Part shown: positions 23,761-34,380 of the stretch, one piece after another
How positions within the stretch are numbered: position 1 is the first letter of the stretch
How the letters are laid out: every line of letters starts with the position of its first letter
Assembly: GCA_963693305.1 (NCBI GenBank)
Contig: OY855914.1
Location: 21,219,472 to 21,283,471, forward strand
DNA: 64,000 bases
Direction: 5' to 3'
DNA from: Meandrina meandrites
Taxonomy: Eukaryota; Cnidaria; Anthozoa; Scleractinia; Meandrinidae
Made by a program: the position numbers and the translations under genes
The notes under the pieces: generated by a model
Told to the model about the DNA's origin: nothing
Database searches by the model: none
Seen by the model: the letters and a program-made list of their open reading frames with translations, nothing else

Positions 23761-23955
23761 TTATCAACTGTACATCACCGATGGTAGATCCCGCAGGTCC
23801 ATTGCGCACGAGCAGTTGTGATACTCATTATGGCTCAAAATGTAACTTTTCTTGTACGACTGGGTATCATTTGAATGGCTCGTCATCAGTCACGTGTGTT
23901 GCCCCTGGTAACCTTCATCCTGGAGTGTGGAACAACACAATACCCACATGTGAAG
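23761..23955 (+). CDS. Gene A exon 7: CCP domain 2
   Basis: 195 nt, phase 1 at both ends (acceptor CACCAACAG, donor GTAAAC). The module begins INCTSPMVDPAG, then SSCDTHYGSKCNFSCTTGYHLNGSS, TCVAPG, a Trp in GVWNNT and a closing TCEG. It is a selectin/complement-like CCP with a 6-cysteine pattern. A decayed copy with a stop codon lies at 55989 in gene B. Confidence 0.88.
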
Positions 23956-24068
23956 GTAAACCAGAAAATTTATAACTTTATCACGTGTAATATGCCAACA
24001 CCCTGTAAGAAGTCATTATTCGTTTTAAGTTAGTAGCATGTTTTAAACAATCCCCGTTTTGTTTTCAG

Positions 24069-24254
24069 TGATCATGTGTCCAGCGTTACCTACACCGTCC
24101 AATGGAACAAGACTTGGATGCAAAGGGAATGCAACAATGTATTATGATACAGTCTGTCAGTTCTCGTGTAATAATGGCTATATAGGGTCTGGTTCTCAAG
24201 TAAGAAGATGTCAACACAATGGAACTTGGAGTGGACAAGATTTCACCTGCCAAA
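24069..24254 (+). CDS. Gene A exon 8: CCP domain 3
   Basis: 186 nt, phase 1 at both ends (acceptor GTTTTCAG, donor GTACGT). It encodes MCPALPTPSNGTRLGC, VCQFSCNNGYIGSGSQVRRC, NGTWSGQDF and TC. The near identity to exon 6, including the QHNGTWSGQDF stretch, points to a recent duplication or gene conversion. Confidence 0.9.
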
Positions 24255-24950
24255 GTACGTTCTTCACACTTTGCGATAAATCAGAGTTTCGTGCTCAAAT
24301 AAATACCAGCGCTTAACTAGCAACGTGACAGCGGATATTAGCACTCAAAGCTTTTAGCTGTTTGCCTTGACCAACTTGGGAAAATATAATTTATAGTTTT
24401 CCCCATACGAATTTTACGGTGGCAATGAAATACCAGTGTCCGCCGCTTGCTGCGCATTGCGAGCCCTTTATTTGGTTTCTTATTGTGACCGAATAATTCT
24501 TGATATTCGTAGAACCCTCAGTTTCAAAACGGCTTTTTTTTGCATAGTGATAACTCCTCAACAAACTTCGCTTTGTCTACATTACGCGAATTTTGATAAT
24601 AGGACTTCGTGTCGTCCAATTCTCTCTGTAATCATACTCATACTACACAAATTGGACTCCCGCAACACGGTTATCCCATTTTCTTAATCAATCGTATGAT
24701 TACAGACCGAATTGGACTCCACTCAGTCCTATTACCATAATGAATTATTAATTCCTCAAATAGCCGCACATTTTATTGCATTTTTACGTGGCTTTTAGGC
24801 GCGTTCTGATTAGTCACGTGACGTGAAAGTGATTACTTTACTTTCGGCTTTGTGACATTCTAGTTTGAAAATTGTCCTGACCCTTTTATTTAACTCAAAA
24901 CAAACCGCCCAACATTTATTCCTTTATTCGTAATTTGTTTTCTGTTTTAG

Positions 24951-25139
24951 TTGTCACTTGTCCCGCACTGCCTTCACCGTCAAATAGCGTGCAACATGAT
25001 TGTACTGGAAATGCAACAGAGTACCCGTATAACACAGTCTGCAGGTTCTCGTGTATTGATGGCTATAAAGCCAGTGGTTCAAGCGTACGAAGATGTCAAG
25101 AAAATGGTCTTTGGAGCGGAAGAGATCTTTCTTGTGAAA
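24951..25139 (+). CDS. Gene A exon 9: CCP domain 4
   Basis: 189 nt, phase 1 at both ends (acceptor TCTGTTTTAG, donor GTACGT). It encodes TCPALPSPSNSVQHDC, VCRFSCIDGYKASGSSVRRC, NGLWSGRD and SCE. The copy in gene B at 57534 is the same length and closely similar, and the introns before the two also match (GGCGCGTTCTGATTA ... TTACTTTACTTT). Confidence 0.9.
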
Positions 25140-25258
25140 GTACGTTCAAAAATTTTTAAGTTTAAGACATTTTTATCGCGTATAGGCCGTGCATGTGGCA
25201 TGGCAGAGCTAATGGTCAGATGGTAACTCATTTCATTTGGTATTATCTATATTAAAAG

Positions 25259-25435
25259 GAATCCTTTGTGAACCCATTCAACTTGCTCGAAATATAACAA
25301 TGAGCGCATCATGCGCCCGGTTGCCAGGTGACTCCTGTGAATTTGTCTGTGAACGAGGCTACGATCTGATTGGTTCAGACATTAGATGGTGCGACAGTGG
25401 TGGATCATGGTCCGGCTCACAGCCTCGATGTGAAG
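25259..25435 (+). CDS. Gene A exon 10: CCP domain 5
   Basis: 177 nt, phase 1 at both ends (acceptor ATTAAAAG, donor GTATTT). It encodes ILCEPIQLARNITMSASC, CEFVCERGYDLIGSDIRWC, GGSWSGSQPRCEG, a CCP of slightly different subtype from its neighbours. Its gene B partner is 57872-58048, equal in length. The acceptor is weak in pyrimidines but the same in both copies. Confidence 0.88.
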
Positions 25436-25609
25436 GTATTTCTTATCATTAAATGCTTTTTTTAAACACATTATCCGATGAGAATTACATATGTACTATA
25501 TTTTTTGTCAGTTGGTTGGAAGGTAAAATCCTTAAGCAATACACTGAACATAGTAAGATAAAAACACACAGGCATTTTTTTTTTGTGATGCGATTTTTTC
25601 GTGCTTTCC

Positions 25610-25745
25610 ATTGCAACTATTGTCGCGCTTGACGCGATGAAAATTGCACGAAAATCGCAAGTGTGAACTTACCGGCGATTTTGTCGCGATACATTTGCGA
25701 TTTCTATCGCGAGTTCGGACGCGACAAAAATTGCATCGGAAATCA
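25610..25745. repeat. GCGAT-rich inverted repeat
   Basis: Alternating GCGATTTT / AAAATCGC and TTGTCGCG / CGCGACAA strings make several short mirror pairs, with the string AGTGTGAACTTAC between. Probably a degraded MITE within intron 10 of gene A. Confidence 0.4.
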
Positions 25746-26010
25746 CCTTTGTAAATGGGCCTTTACTCGGGAAAGAAAGTATGTTTTAACTTTTTTTCTA
25801 TCCCAATGTGTTTTGAACGAAAGTATTATCCTGTGATTCCACAAAGCAACTGTAGGAGGTCAGGTGATCTGAAGTAGCAGAATCACGGCGGCCATTTTAC
25901 CGAACCAGAAACCCATTATGAGTTTCTGACCGAACTGAAACTTCATGTAACACCAACACGCTGTAACAGTCTCACAAACCGAACACTGATTGTTTTTTTT
26001 TTTCATTTAG

Positions 26011-26196
26011 CTATCGTGTGCCCAACGTTATCATCACCGACCAATGGTGAGCTACTGGGATGTAACACCACAGCGGTGCTATATGACCCAGAGTGCACAA
26101 GATTTTCTTGTAAGGAAGGATCTGAAGCGTCTGGTTCAACAGTTAGAAGATGTACAGCAAATGGAACTTGGAATGGAATTGACTTTCTCTGTACAG
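26011..26196 (+). CDS. Gene A exon 11: CCP domain 6, last recognised exon
   Basis: 186 nt, phase 1 at both ends (acceptor TTTCATTTAG, donor GTATAA). It encodes VCPTLSSPTNGELLGC, ECTRFSCKEGSEASGSTVRRC, NGTWNGIDFLCTG. It carries one codon more than its gene B relative at 59039 (ECTRFSC against ECRFSC). No transmembrane or stop-bearing exon could be found after it before the Harbinger element. If the donor is not used, translation runs on to TAG at 26289-26291, adding about 31 residues. From 15151 to here the predicted coding sequence is 2,653 nt (884 codons plus one base). Confidence 0.88.
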
Positions 26197-26291
26197 GTAT
26201 AACCATAGGCACGCAATGCGTGAATGAGGTATTTTTTGCAGGGTTGGTGGCAACGAGAAACGTCGTTAGACTGTTAAATATTAAATTTTAG

Positions 26292-28576
26292 GAAGTGGGA
26301 GAGAATTAGCATGCTGAATAGTTGATGGGTTGAAGTTCTCAGGTTACAAGTTTGATTGGTGTTGCGATCTATAAGCTAATCGATCACGTGTAAAATGATT
26401 GAACGATCTACAGTGATGAGATGTAAGCTGTTTTTCAATGGTAACTTGATTGGCTATTTGATACAAGTTCGAATCTGATTGTTTGACGAACATACGCCAT
26501 TCGCACAGCAAGAAAGCGAAAGAACCATTGTGACCCTTCAAAGTCTAATTCAGTTAATTTGGGGTTAACCTTGCTGCCACAGAATCTATAGCAACAGAAC
26601 TGTTTCTATACCACAAATATCTAGAAAGTCTCTGGCAAATATTAATACTTTGAAATTCCCTATTTAAGAAAGTTCATTAAGAGATTATAATACAACGTTG
26701 ATGAAGACACACTTAAAAGATATATCCGAATTGCCAGAAAGTGCCGCTAAATTAGCTTCTTGTTTGTCTAGTCTCGCGGGAGCAACAGTAAATGAGTTCT
26801 AATTGAAACTCCTCATACGTGAAAAACAAGAGTGTCAAGTTATCGATCGTATATCTCGTAACATTTGCTTGTAGCAAAGACTGAAAATTTTACGTGCATT
26901 TATCTACGTCAGAACTGTGCATGTTTTAACCAGATTTTGCTTCGTTAGCAACAGAGTTTCGTTCAACTGAAAAACAAGAACTGATTAAAATATCAAATTG
27001 TCGCGGAACGGCATAGCCACCCACACAGTCATTTTAAGGGGCGGGGGGGGGGGGGGGGGGGGGATCGTGTTTCATTCTTCACTCCCTTCGAGGAAGTGTA
27101 ACATGATCGCCCTTAAAAACGACTGCATGAGAGGTTAGTGGTGAACTAACTTCACACACCAAACCATCTCATATCGTTTGATGATCTTGAATCATTACTC
27201 AATGAATACAACATCGTCGACAGATTAAGGCTTGGCACATTACGCTCCTAAAATCGAGTATTATGCTTTTTGGCATTGCCATCAAAGCGAACTATAATAA
27301 CGGTCCAAATTATGCTCGACTGTTGCTCCCCCAAGAAGCCTGGCATAATTAGAGTAACCAGGTCTAAAGAGCTAAACCCACTTGAGGATGCACTGGAAAC
27401 AAACCTACAGTGTCCAATAGTAACGGAAATCACGTAGAACATTAAAATAGCTTAAAACCTTGTAGTTTTAACTTAGCAAAGGGCCGACAAGGTAGCTGTA
27501 TAAAAAGAAATAACTGTTATGCAGCAAAATGGCACTATTATGCCGGCGTTATGCTCGATGCTTCACCTATAGTATTATGCTCGAAATTATCCCGGCATAA
27601 TTGTGTCAACCCCTACAACACATTCAAACTTTTGTCCTGATTTCAGATCGCGATAGTTGATCTAAAATCAGTGCATCATTCTCTGTAACTATACGATTGA
27701 TCTTATGCATCCTAGAGATGCATGGATCAATCGATTTAAGGTCGGAGAAAGATATTCAATCGATCTGCGATCGTCTTTTCAACTAATATCGTCGCTGGAT
27801 CTCACTTTCTTGGTGTTCTCCGAGATGAGATGCAGTAACGACACATTTACTATTGATGCCTCATTGATAACTTTTTGTGACAAATTTTGTGTCGATGTAT
27901 TGCTTCAACTAATAGATCTTTCATGCTGAGAAAATATATATAATTTATATTATATTAATTATATTAAGACGGATTCCGCTGAAAGTTGGAGCAATAAGTG
28001 CAAAAATTAATTACCAAAAATCTTCTCAAAGCACGGTAACATTTTGTATGCTATTTGAAACTTCTTGCTGTCATCGATTTTTCTAAGTGACCCGCAGTTA
28101 AATTCTAAAGCATTCTCAAGGACCAATGCCAAACTTGTAAAAATGCTGAAAACGCATGTTGTTTTGTTTCCAACTGATGCGAAACGTCCGTTTAACTAAA
28201 ATATGGATAACTTCAAATTCATCTTCCCCTCCCTTTGATTACTACGAATGCTTTGGAATTACTCTTTCAGTTGTCATTGATATGGTTACCGTGCACATTC
28301 TACATGAAATGGCATTAATCACTGCAATATTGCGTATGGCGCTTTTTTACAACTGTTCTGTTTTCACATACAGGGTGACTCATTAATTATAATCACCATA
28401 ACAGGAGCAGCACCGGATATAAATGTCCTGATTGTATTTTGAAGATCACTTTGCAGTTACATAAAGCTTCACAGAGCATCAATCCTGCAGCTTCTTGGAG
28501 GACAAGGTACCTACAGCTAGGTCCCAGTCCAGATCGCGTGGAGTAAAAAAATGGCAATGCCTGGTGGTAAGTAATT
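26292..28576. other. No gene seen downstream of gene A
   Basis: I looked here for the missing 3' end of gene A (a phase-1 acceptor followed by a hydrophobic segment and stop) and found none. A run of 21 G is at 27043-27063. The frames at 27248-27442 and 28156-28386 have no domain content. Confidence 0.45.
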
Positions 28577-28725
28577 AGGGACCTTAAGATCCGATGACGG
28601 CGAGCGTCTGCGACGGCGGTCATAACCTGCAGGGACTGGGGAGAGGTCGCCGTCCTAAAGGCGCGAAAATCAACTTAAGAAATTCCGCCGAATGAGCGGA
28701 GGGCGCATTCGACTTAAAAAAAGTC

Positions 28726-29389
28726 ATGGCGTCCTTTAGAGAGATTCGAAACCTTCTCCTTGAAAGTTTTGACGACGGAGACTTATCAGAGGACGAGTTT
28801 CTTTTTCTTTACGATGCTAATACGTCCAAAAACCCTGATTTTCCGTATGACTGCTATGGAAAGTTCGATCTAGATGAGATGGATAACAGCGAGTGCTTGG
28901 CCGAGTTTCGATTTCATAAGAGCGATATCCCAGTCCTGTTTGATGCCTTGCAGCTTCCTCAGGTTTTTACATGTCAGCAAGGCACAATATGCGACGGAAT
29001 TGAAGGATTATGTATAACACTGAGAAGGTTTGCGTACCCATGCAGATACAGCGATTTAATTCCACGATTTGGCCGGCCAGTTCCGGAGCTGAGTATGATC
29101 TCCAACCTTGTGATGGATACAATTTATCAAGAGCATCATCAACGAATAACTCAGTGGAATAATACACTTCTAACCCCAGCACTTCTCGAGATGTACGCAA
29201 GGGCAATTCGTCAGAAAGGAAGTCCATTACCAAATTGCTTTGGTTTTATAGACGGAACAGTGAGGCCAATCTGTCGGCCTGAAGAAAATCAGAGGATTGT
29301 GTATAATGGGCACAAACGAGTCCATGGTCTAAAGTACCAGTCTGTGGCATTACCTAATGGCATGATAGCCAACATGTATGGCCCAGTAG
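28726..29389 (+). CDS. Harbinger transposase exon 1 (HARBI1-like)
   Basis: Starts at ATGGCGTCC and runs 221 codons to donor GTAGTT, phase 1. The N-terminal half (about 150 residues) is acidic at first, then has the helix-turn-helix-like region LCITLRRFAYPCRYSDLIPRFG, typical of DDE_Tnp_4 transposases. The first catalytic Asp is in FGFIDGTVRPICRP (about residue 184), followed by NGHKRVHGLKYQSVALPNGM. Stop codons directly follow the donor (TAA at 29398), so the intron is needed. The protein cuts and joins element ends in the nucleus, normally with a Myb-like partner. Confidence 0.92.
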
Positions 29390-29498
29390 GTAGTTATAAT
29401 TTAAAATTAGAATATTAATTTATCTTGTGAAATTTCAAACTTGTTGCCTGTATAAGTATTGAACAGCAGTGAGCATTTATTTGTTTGATCTCTTTTAG

Positions 29499-29911
29499 AA
29501 GGCCGAAGACATGATTCAGGAATGTTGGCTGATTCTGGGCTTCTTCGTGATCTAGAACAGCATGCTTTTTCTACGACGAGGGAACCAATGGCCCTCTACG
29601 GTGACCCTGCCTATCCACTACGAGTCCACCTCCAGGTCCCTTACAGGGTTGCAGGAATTACGCCGCAAATGGAATTGTATAATAAAGCCATGAGTGCAGT
29701 TCGTATGTCTGTAGAGTGGCTTTTTGGCGACATAATAAATTATTTTAAATTTCTTGATTTTAAGAAAAATTTAAAAATCTCTTTAAGTGCAGTTGGGAAA
29801 ATGTATATTGTGTGTGCGATTTTTCGCAATGCCTTAACCTGCATGTATGGCAACCCCACCTCAGAGTACTTTGCTCTAGACCCTCCCACCATTCAAGATT
29901 ATTTTGCTTGA
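29499..29911 (+). CDS. Harbinger transposase exon 2
   Basis: Acceptor TCTTTTAG, then AAGGCCGAAGAC, restoring V-EGRRHDSGML with exon 1 across a 109-bp intron. It holds the second catalytic Asp in LYGDPAYPL and the Glu in SVEWLFGDI, completing the D-D-E triad. Termination is at TGA 29911. Joined length is 358 residues, the usual size for HARBI1-type proteins, with no stop or frameshift seen. Confidence 0.92.
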
Positions 29912-30407
29912 AATATTTCTAGCTTTTATTTCTCTCAGTAATTTAGAAACAACCATTCAATGGGAAATCAAATTTTTAAATCATGTAAATACAAGTTATA
30001 TGTCAAACTTGTGAAATGAGTTACAAATAAAGTGGGCAAAACAATTTATCTTTGAACATTTTTTTAAAATCATTTGTTCTTTATATATATAATGGAAACA
30101 AATCACAACAGGTATTTCTTCATTTCGATTTTTTCCTGATTAAAATATTTTAAAACTAGCTTGATTTTAATTTTACTTGATGACAATGAATGCAATACAA
30201 AGAAAAATCACACTGGTGTAAAAAATTTTTGATCGAAAAAAATTTTTGAAACACAACACTTGTCTGAGAAACCTATTAAAAGCAGGTGCACAAAACAACA
30301 TAACAGACCAATGCAAGCATGCTCAAACATAGTACTGTTCAAAATCAGGCAAAGTTAGTTTTGTTTTTCCAGAAGCTTCATGATAATTTGAGACTGCTGC
30401 TGTTGCA

Positions 30408-31067
30408 TCATCGCGAACATCTGTTGAAAACTTTGCATGTTCTCTTGTTGCTGCTTTGTTTGATCTGCATCATGTCCTCGTGTTGTTTTTTTGACTGCTC
30501 TTCCTTTTTGCTTTCAACTTCTACTCGTTGCTTTTGTAGCTGTAATTCTTCTGATTTCCATTTCTGTACAATTTCATTTTTCTCGCGCAAATATGCTACC
30601 GTGTCGCCTCCACTTCTTCGACTCTTTGACTTTCGTGCTCCATTCTCTTCCTCTTCATTCTGCTTTCGTTTTTGACTTGCACCTAAGCTTTCTAGGCCCC
30701 TGTTTCGCATCTCTACTGCTTTCGCATTGTCAGCTTTCTTCTTGTCATTTTCTATGGCTTCTCCAGCTGCAGATTCCTTCTCCGCTATCTCTTCAAGACC
30801 CTTTTCTACTTGACTCAAATCTGTTTCAATGCCACTCGACTTCTCCTCCTGTTTCATCTTTGCTTTGAACTTCTCGATTAACAAGGAATACCTTTCTCGG
30901 ACCGCACGCTTGGTTACTCTAAATCAGGGAAGCTCAAGGTCGTTTAGATTGTTGGCAATTTTTTCCCATGTCTGACCTCTCGCGATACTCCCTTTCTTGA
31001 ACTTGAACGGCTCGAGGCCTAGAATTTCTTGACATAAACAATTGTCATGTTGTTCGGTCCACTCCAT
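30408..31067 (-). pseudogene. Harbinger Myb/SANT-like partner gene with one in-frame stop
   Basis: The minus-strand frame starts at ATG 31067 (MEWTEQHDNCLCQEILGL) with a Myb/SANT-like domain: WTEQHD, a conserved Trp in TWEKIANNLN, then RVTKRAVRERY. A TGA at 30926-30924 (codon 48) interrupts it right before FRVTKRAVRERY; CGA at this point (a CpG transition) would leave it open. The rest, about 170 residues, is a Lys/Glu-rich coiled coil (KGLEEIAEKESA.., QLQKQRVEVESKKEEQ) with a basic patch KRKQNEEEENGARKSKSRR. In this superfamily the partner binds the element ends and brings transposase to the nucleus. A 5' UTR intron (31075-31237, donor GTAAGT) seems to precede it. Confidence 0.8.
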
Positions 31068-31616
31068 GTTTGATCTAAAAGACAAGTTCAATATTTACTT
31101 TTTGATTTTTCACACACATCAATGCATCGAGAGTTCTTCCAGCAAAGAGTAAATTATCTCGGGTTTTCTAGTTCAGTTTTACTAAAAGTCTCAGTTTTCA
31201 AAACGTGAATTATAGAAAAGAAATGAAGATGACTTACTGAGCTGGCTTTCCTGTACTGGTTTCCATTCAATCTGATTCAATCAAAGCGGCGACCTGTTCG
31301 GAACCAGAGATGAAGAATCTTAGGTTTATCCCTTCAAAATCAGTTTTACAACCACGGATAATAAACAAAAACAAGCCAAAAACATTGTTAGTTCACAATA
31401 CGTCGAAAATTTTCGAATATTCCTTTAAAATGCTCTAAAAATAGTGAAAACTTACTCACGTTTTAGACAGAACGGCAAAGTCTTCGTTTTGACGTCGCAG
31501 ACAAGACAGCTACGGCGGGAAACTTGACATGACGGCTACCGGAAGCACGCAAACAAGCATGTTTGACTTCCGCCCGCCGCCGTAGACATCAGCCGTCGTC
31601 GGATCTTAAGGTCCCT

Positions 31617-31743
31617 AATGCTAGTCGGCTGACGGACATGTTGCCAAGGTAAACGTACCAAATCATTACGAGGCGAGGGCGAAGGCAAGTGAAGGCAATC
31701 TTCCACTGAGTCAATTGCGGAAATAATGAGTTAGTCTAACGCC

Positions 31744-31774
<31 letters not shown>

Positions 31775-32700
31775 CAAAGCAAAAAATATGAAAGCACGCG
31801 AAAATGTATTTTCCTTTGTCCAACTGTGGGGTTTGCAGGAATGAGCTCACGTTAGTTTCACATTTTTAATCAGGGAGACCGAATAGTGGCATGGGTATTT
31901 ACTGGAATTTGCATATAAATGACGAGGAAATCTACAAGTTTGTAAATTTGCACGAGAAGTATTTGTTTTTCTTTTCGAGAGGTCTTTCTTGTATCTTTTC
32001 TTTCGCTGTTACGTAGTTTGGATTATTGGATTATTCTTTTTAAATGTAAATGCGGTGAAAAAGGATCTTTTCTTCACATGTCTGAAAAGAAGGGAATCGC
32101 AAAAAGTCTCACTTGCTATATATCGTTTTATTATACGACCGTGCCTCACAAGGACTGGGAACTACCAAATTCGCGAATTTGATTGGTTAAAATCGATATT
32201 GACCGCGGTCTAGATTTCCCTTCTAAAAAACTTGTTTTTGAGTTACAGGCACTTCAAGGGAAAAGTAAGGGTGTTTTTAAAAGGTAACACTGTTGCTATA
32301 GTAAACAGTGACGTCATGGAAATGACCACAACTTGTTCAGCAATAGTTGGATATCATTATTGTAGCAGCAGCTGATGAAGATTTGTAGTACTGGCTCATC
32401 AAAGTTTAAGAGCTTGAAATCGCTGGAAACCGTTGTGGGCCTCCTTAAACGGGGAACTTTTGAGAAATAAATAAAAGCGAAATTACTAAATAAAGTCAAT
32501 GAAACATAATACCATTACATGGTGTTGTTTGCTAACGTTACAGCTTGTTTGGAAGCAATTTTGAGCTATTTTACGTCTTACTACTATCACCGTGTATAAT
32601 AATATGACAACCTTATGAAATTCATATTATTATTGGCGTATTGTTAATATTCCGAATTGTTATGTGACGGCATTCTCAACACCTTCACCAGGTAAACGAA
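31617..32700. other. Intergenic, no gene seen
   Basis: Includes a run of 28 A at 31747-31774. The 31989-32213 frame has no domain. The string GTTTTTAAAAGGTAACACTGTTGCTATAG recurs in variant form near 36650. Confidence 0.4.
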
Positions 32701-32889
32701 CCACTATGATTGTTAGCGTTTCTGAAGGAATTCGAAGGCCAAGCCACCAAATACCATCTGAAAAATCCAACAGCTCAATCTTAGAGCCTGGCCTGGTTTA
32801 GTTCAAAAACGACGCTGGCATAACAACATTTAAGTATTGATTATCATTACACCCCACCTCGGTATCACTTTTTGTTCGACGGTGAGTTG

Positions 32890-33080
32890 AAACAAGAGTG
32901 TGCATGATGAAATCTCAACCACAATGCCAACACAGAAAAGGTCTCACTCCGGTGTGCATTCTCTTATGTTGGCAAAGCTTCCTTGCATGTGAAAAACTCT
33001 TGTCACAATGCATGCCCTTAAAGGGTTTATCACCTGTGTGTATTCTGTTATGTTTGCTAAGGTTTCCTGCTTCTTTTAGT
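32890..33080 (-). pseudogene. C2H2 zinc-finger relic
   Basis: The minus strand reads AGNLSKHNRIHTGDKPF, a finger whose first Cys has become Gly (FKGMHC), DKSFSHARKLCQHKRMH, TGVRPF and CWHCG followed by a stop. This is a partial copy of the gene at 34379-35113. The sequence downstream of it (32720-32890) also matches the 3' region of that gene (GGCATAACAAC... GGTAT-ACT), so a longer block was duplicated and then decayed. Confidence 0.75.
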
Positions 33081-33340
33081 CACACTGAATCCTAGCTTGG
33101 GTCCTTGGTCGAACGTCAGCATTGATTTTAGCTAATCTCCGTCTTAAAATTAAAAGAAAGACGTCTTTATGATACACTTATAGAGTTCCAATAACTGCAT
33201 GATCAATTATTAGAAAAACTGTTATGTGCATATAAAAAAACGGTTACAGTACCACTGTTTACACATCGTAGTCTTGGTGTCTCTGAAGGAAGGCCTTGTT
33301 ACTAATCTGACAAGTCGAACAGTCCAATCTTACAGCCTGG

Positions 33341-33527
33341 TATAGATCCTATGCAAAAATGGCTGCCAATTTAAAATCCTTTTGTTTGTATTTAAATTAG
33401 CCTAACTAACCTCGTTTTTGAGTTGATAACTCAAAAGAAATTTTAATCCAGAACGAGGTTAGTGAGGCTAATTTATATGCATACAAAAGAATTTTGAATT
33501 GGCAGCCATTTTTGCATAGGGTCTATA
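33341..33527. repeat. Palindrome, ~85-bp arms
   Basis: TATAGATCCTATGCAAAAAT at the left is mirrored at 33508-33527. The arms continue through CAATTTAAAATCCTTTTG, TAGCCTAACTAACCTCGTT and its mirror AACGAGGTTAGTGAGGCTA. Probably a foldback MITE inserted in the decayed zinc-finger copy. Confidence 0.75.
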
Positions 33528-33559
33528 GGTTTTAGACTCTTAGTTCAAATACGATGCTG

Positions 33560-33640
33560 GTGTCACAGCGGATTTGGAACGCCCTCCCCCCCCCCTCCCC
33601 GCGGATTTGGACCCCCCTTCGCGGATTTTGACCCCTCTAA
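33560..33640. repeat. GCGGATTTGGACC low-complexity block
   Basis: Three GCGGATTTGGA/ GCGGATTTTGA units separated by C runs. The same words occur in both orientations at 34250-34380. Confidence 0.6.
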
Positions 33641-34249
33641 ACAATTGTTATTTAAGCTTTGTTTCCTCCTCACTCAGTAACTTTTTCCATTTGCAAGCTT
33701 TTTTTAACGTTCCCTTGAATGACAACACAAATAACTCCGGTAACTAACAGAATGAAGACAAATGCATATCTCGTTTTAATTCTGCCATGTTTATAATAAA
33801 TAATATAATAACTTCATATAATAGCGATGCAACTTTGCGTTCTATGGCAGGCCTCTAAATTATTACAGAAAATGACTATAATTCATTGACAAGCTTAACG
33901 AAAACTTAAGACCTGACTGAAGACAGCGTCTAACTACGGATCCTGTTAGCAATGAAATTGTAAATCTTGTTTCAGTTGCGGCTTTCGAAATCGCTCTAAA
34001 ATTTTGCGTATTGTGGACAACCTGAACCAACAACAAAAATGACACTTGATTCTCGTTTGGAAAACGTTGCTTCGGGATGTTGACAATTAAACACATTTTG
34101 CATTGGACTTGCATGCTGTGTTTGGTAAACAGCGAGGCGCTCTATTTCCTCTTTTCAATGTCCATGAAATATTCGTATTGACATTAAATCATCTTTTCTT
34201 TTATTCGTTTACGTCTCCAGGAGTACGAAAGTAAAGTATGATCACTTTT

Positions 34250-34380
34250 GTGGGGGGGTCCAAATTCGCGAAGGGCGGTCCAAATCCGCTAGCGAATATG
34301 GACTCCCGGGGGTCCATATCCGCTAGCGGATTTGGACCGGGGGGACCAAATCCAGGGGGGGGGGGGGGTCCAAATCCGCT
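34250..34380. repeat. GGTCCAAATCCGCTAG mirrored array
   Basis: At least five alternately oriented units of GGTCCAAATCCGCTAG/ CTAGCGGATTTGGACC with G runs (14 G at 34355-34368). It ends a few bases short of the stop codon of the zinc-finger gene (34379), so it may form part of that gene's 3' UTR. Confidence 0.65.

Larger units (their letters stand above)
28577..31616. mobile_element. PIF/Harbinger DNA transposon, 3.04 kb, nearly complete
   Basis: The ends AGGGACCTTAAGATCCGA and its reverse complement (31599-31616) bracket the element; about 27 bases of the inverted repeat are nearly perfect before it decays into GC-rich related sequence. Flanks are ATT on the left and AAT on the right (or TTA/TAA if two bases are assigned to the host). 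Inside lie a two-exon DDE transposase on + and a Myb/SANT-like gene on -, the two-gene organisation that defines this superfamily. The transposase frame is intact; the partner has one stop codon. Confidence 0.92.
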
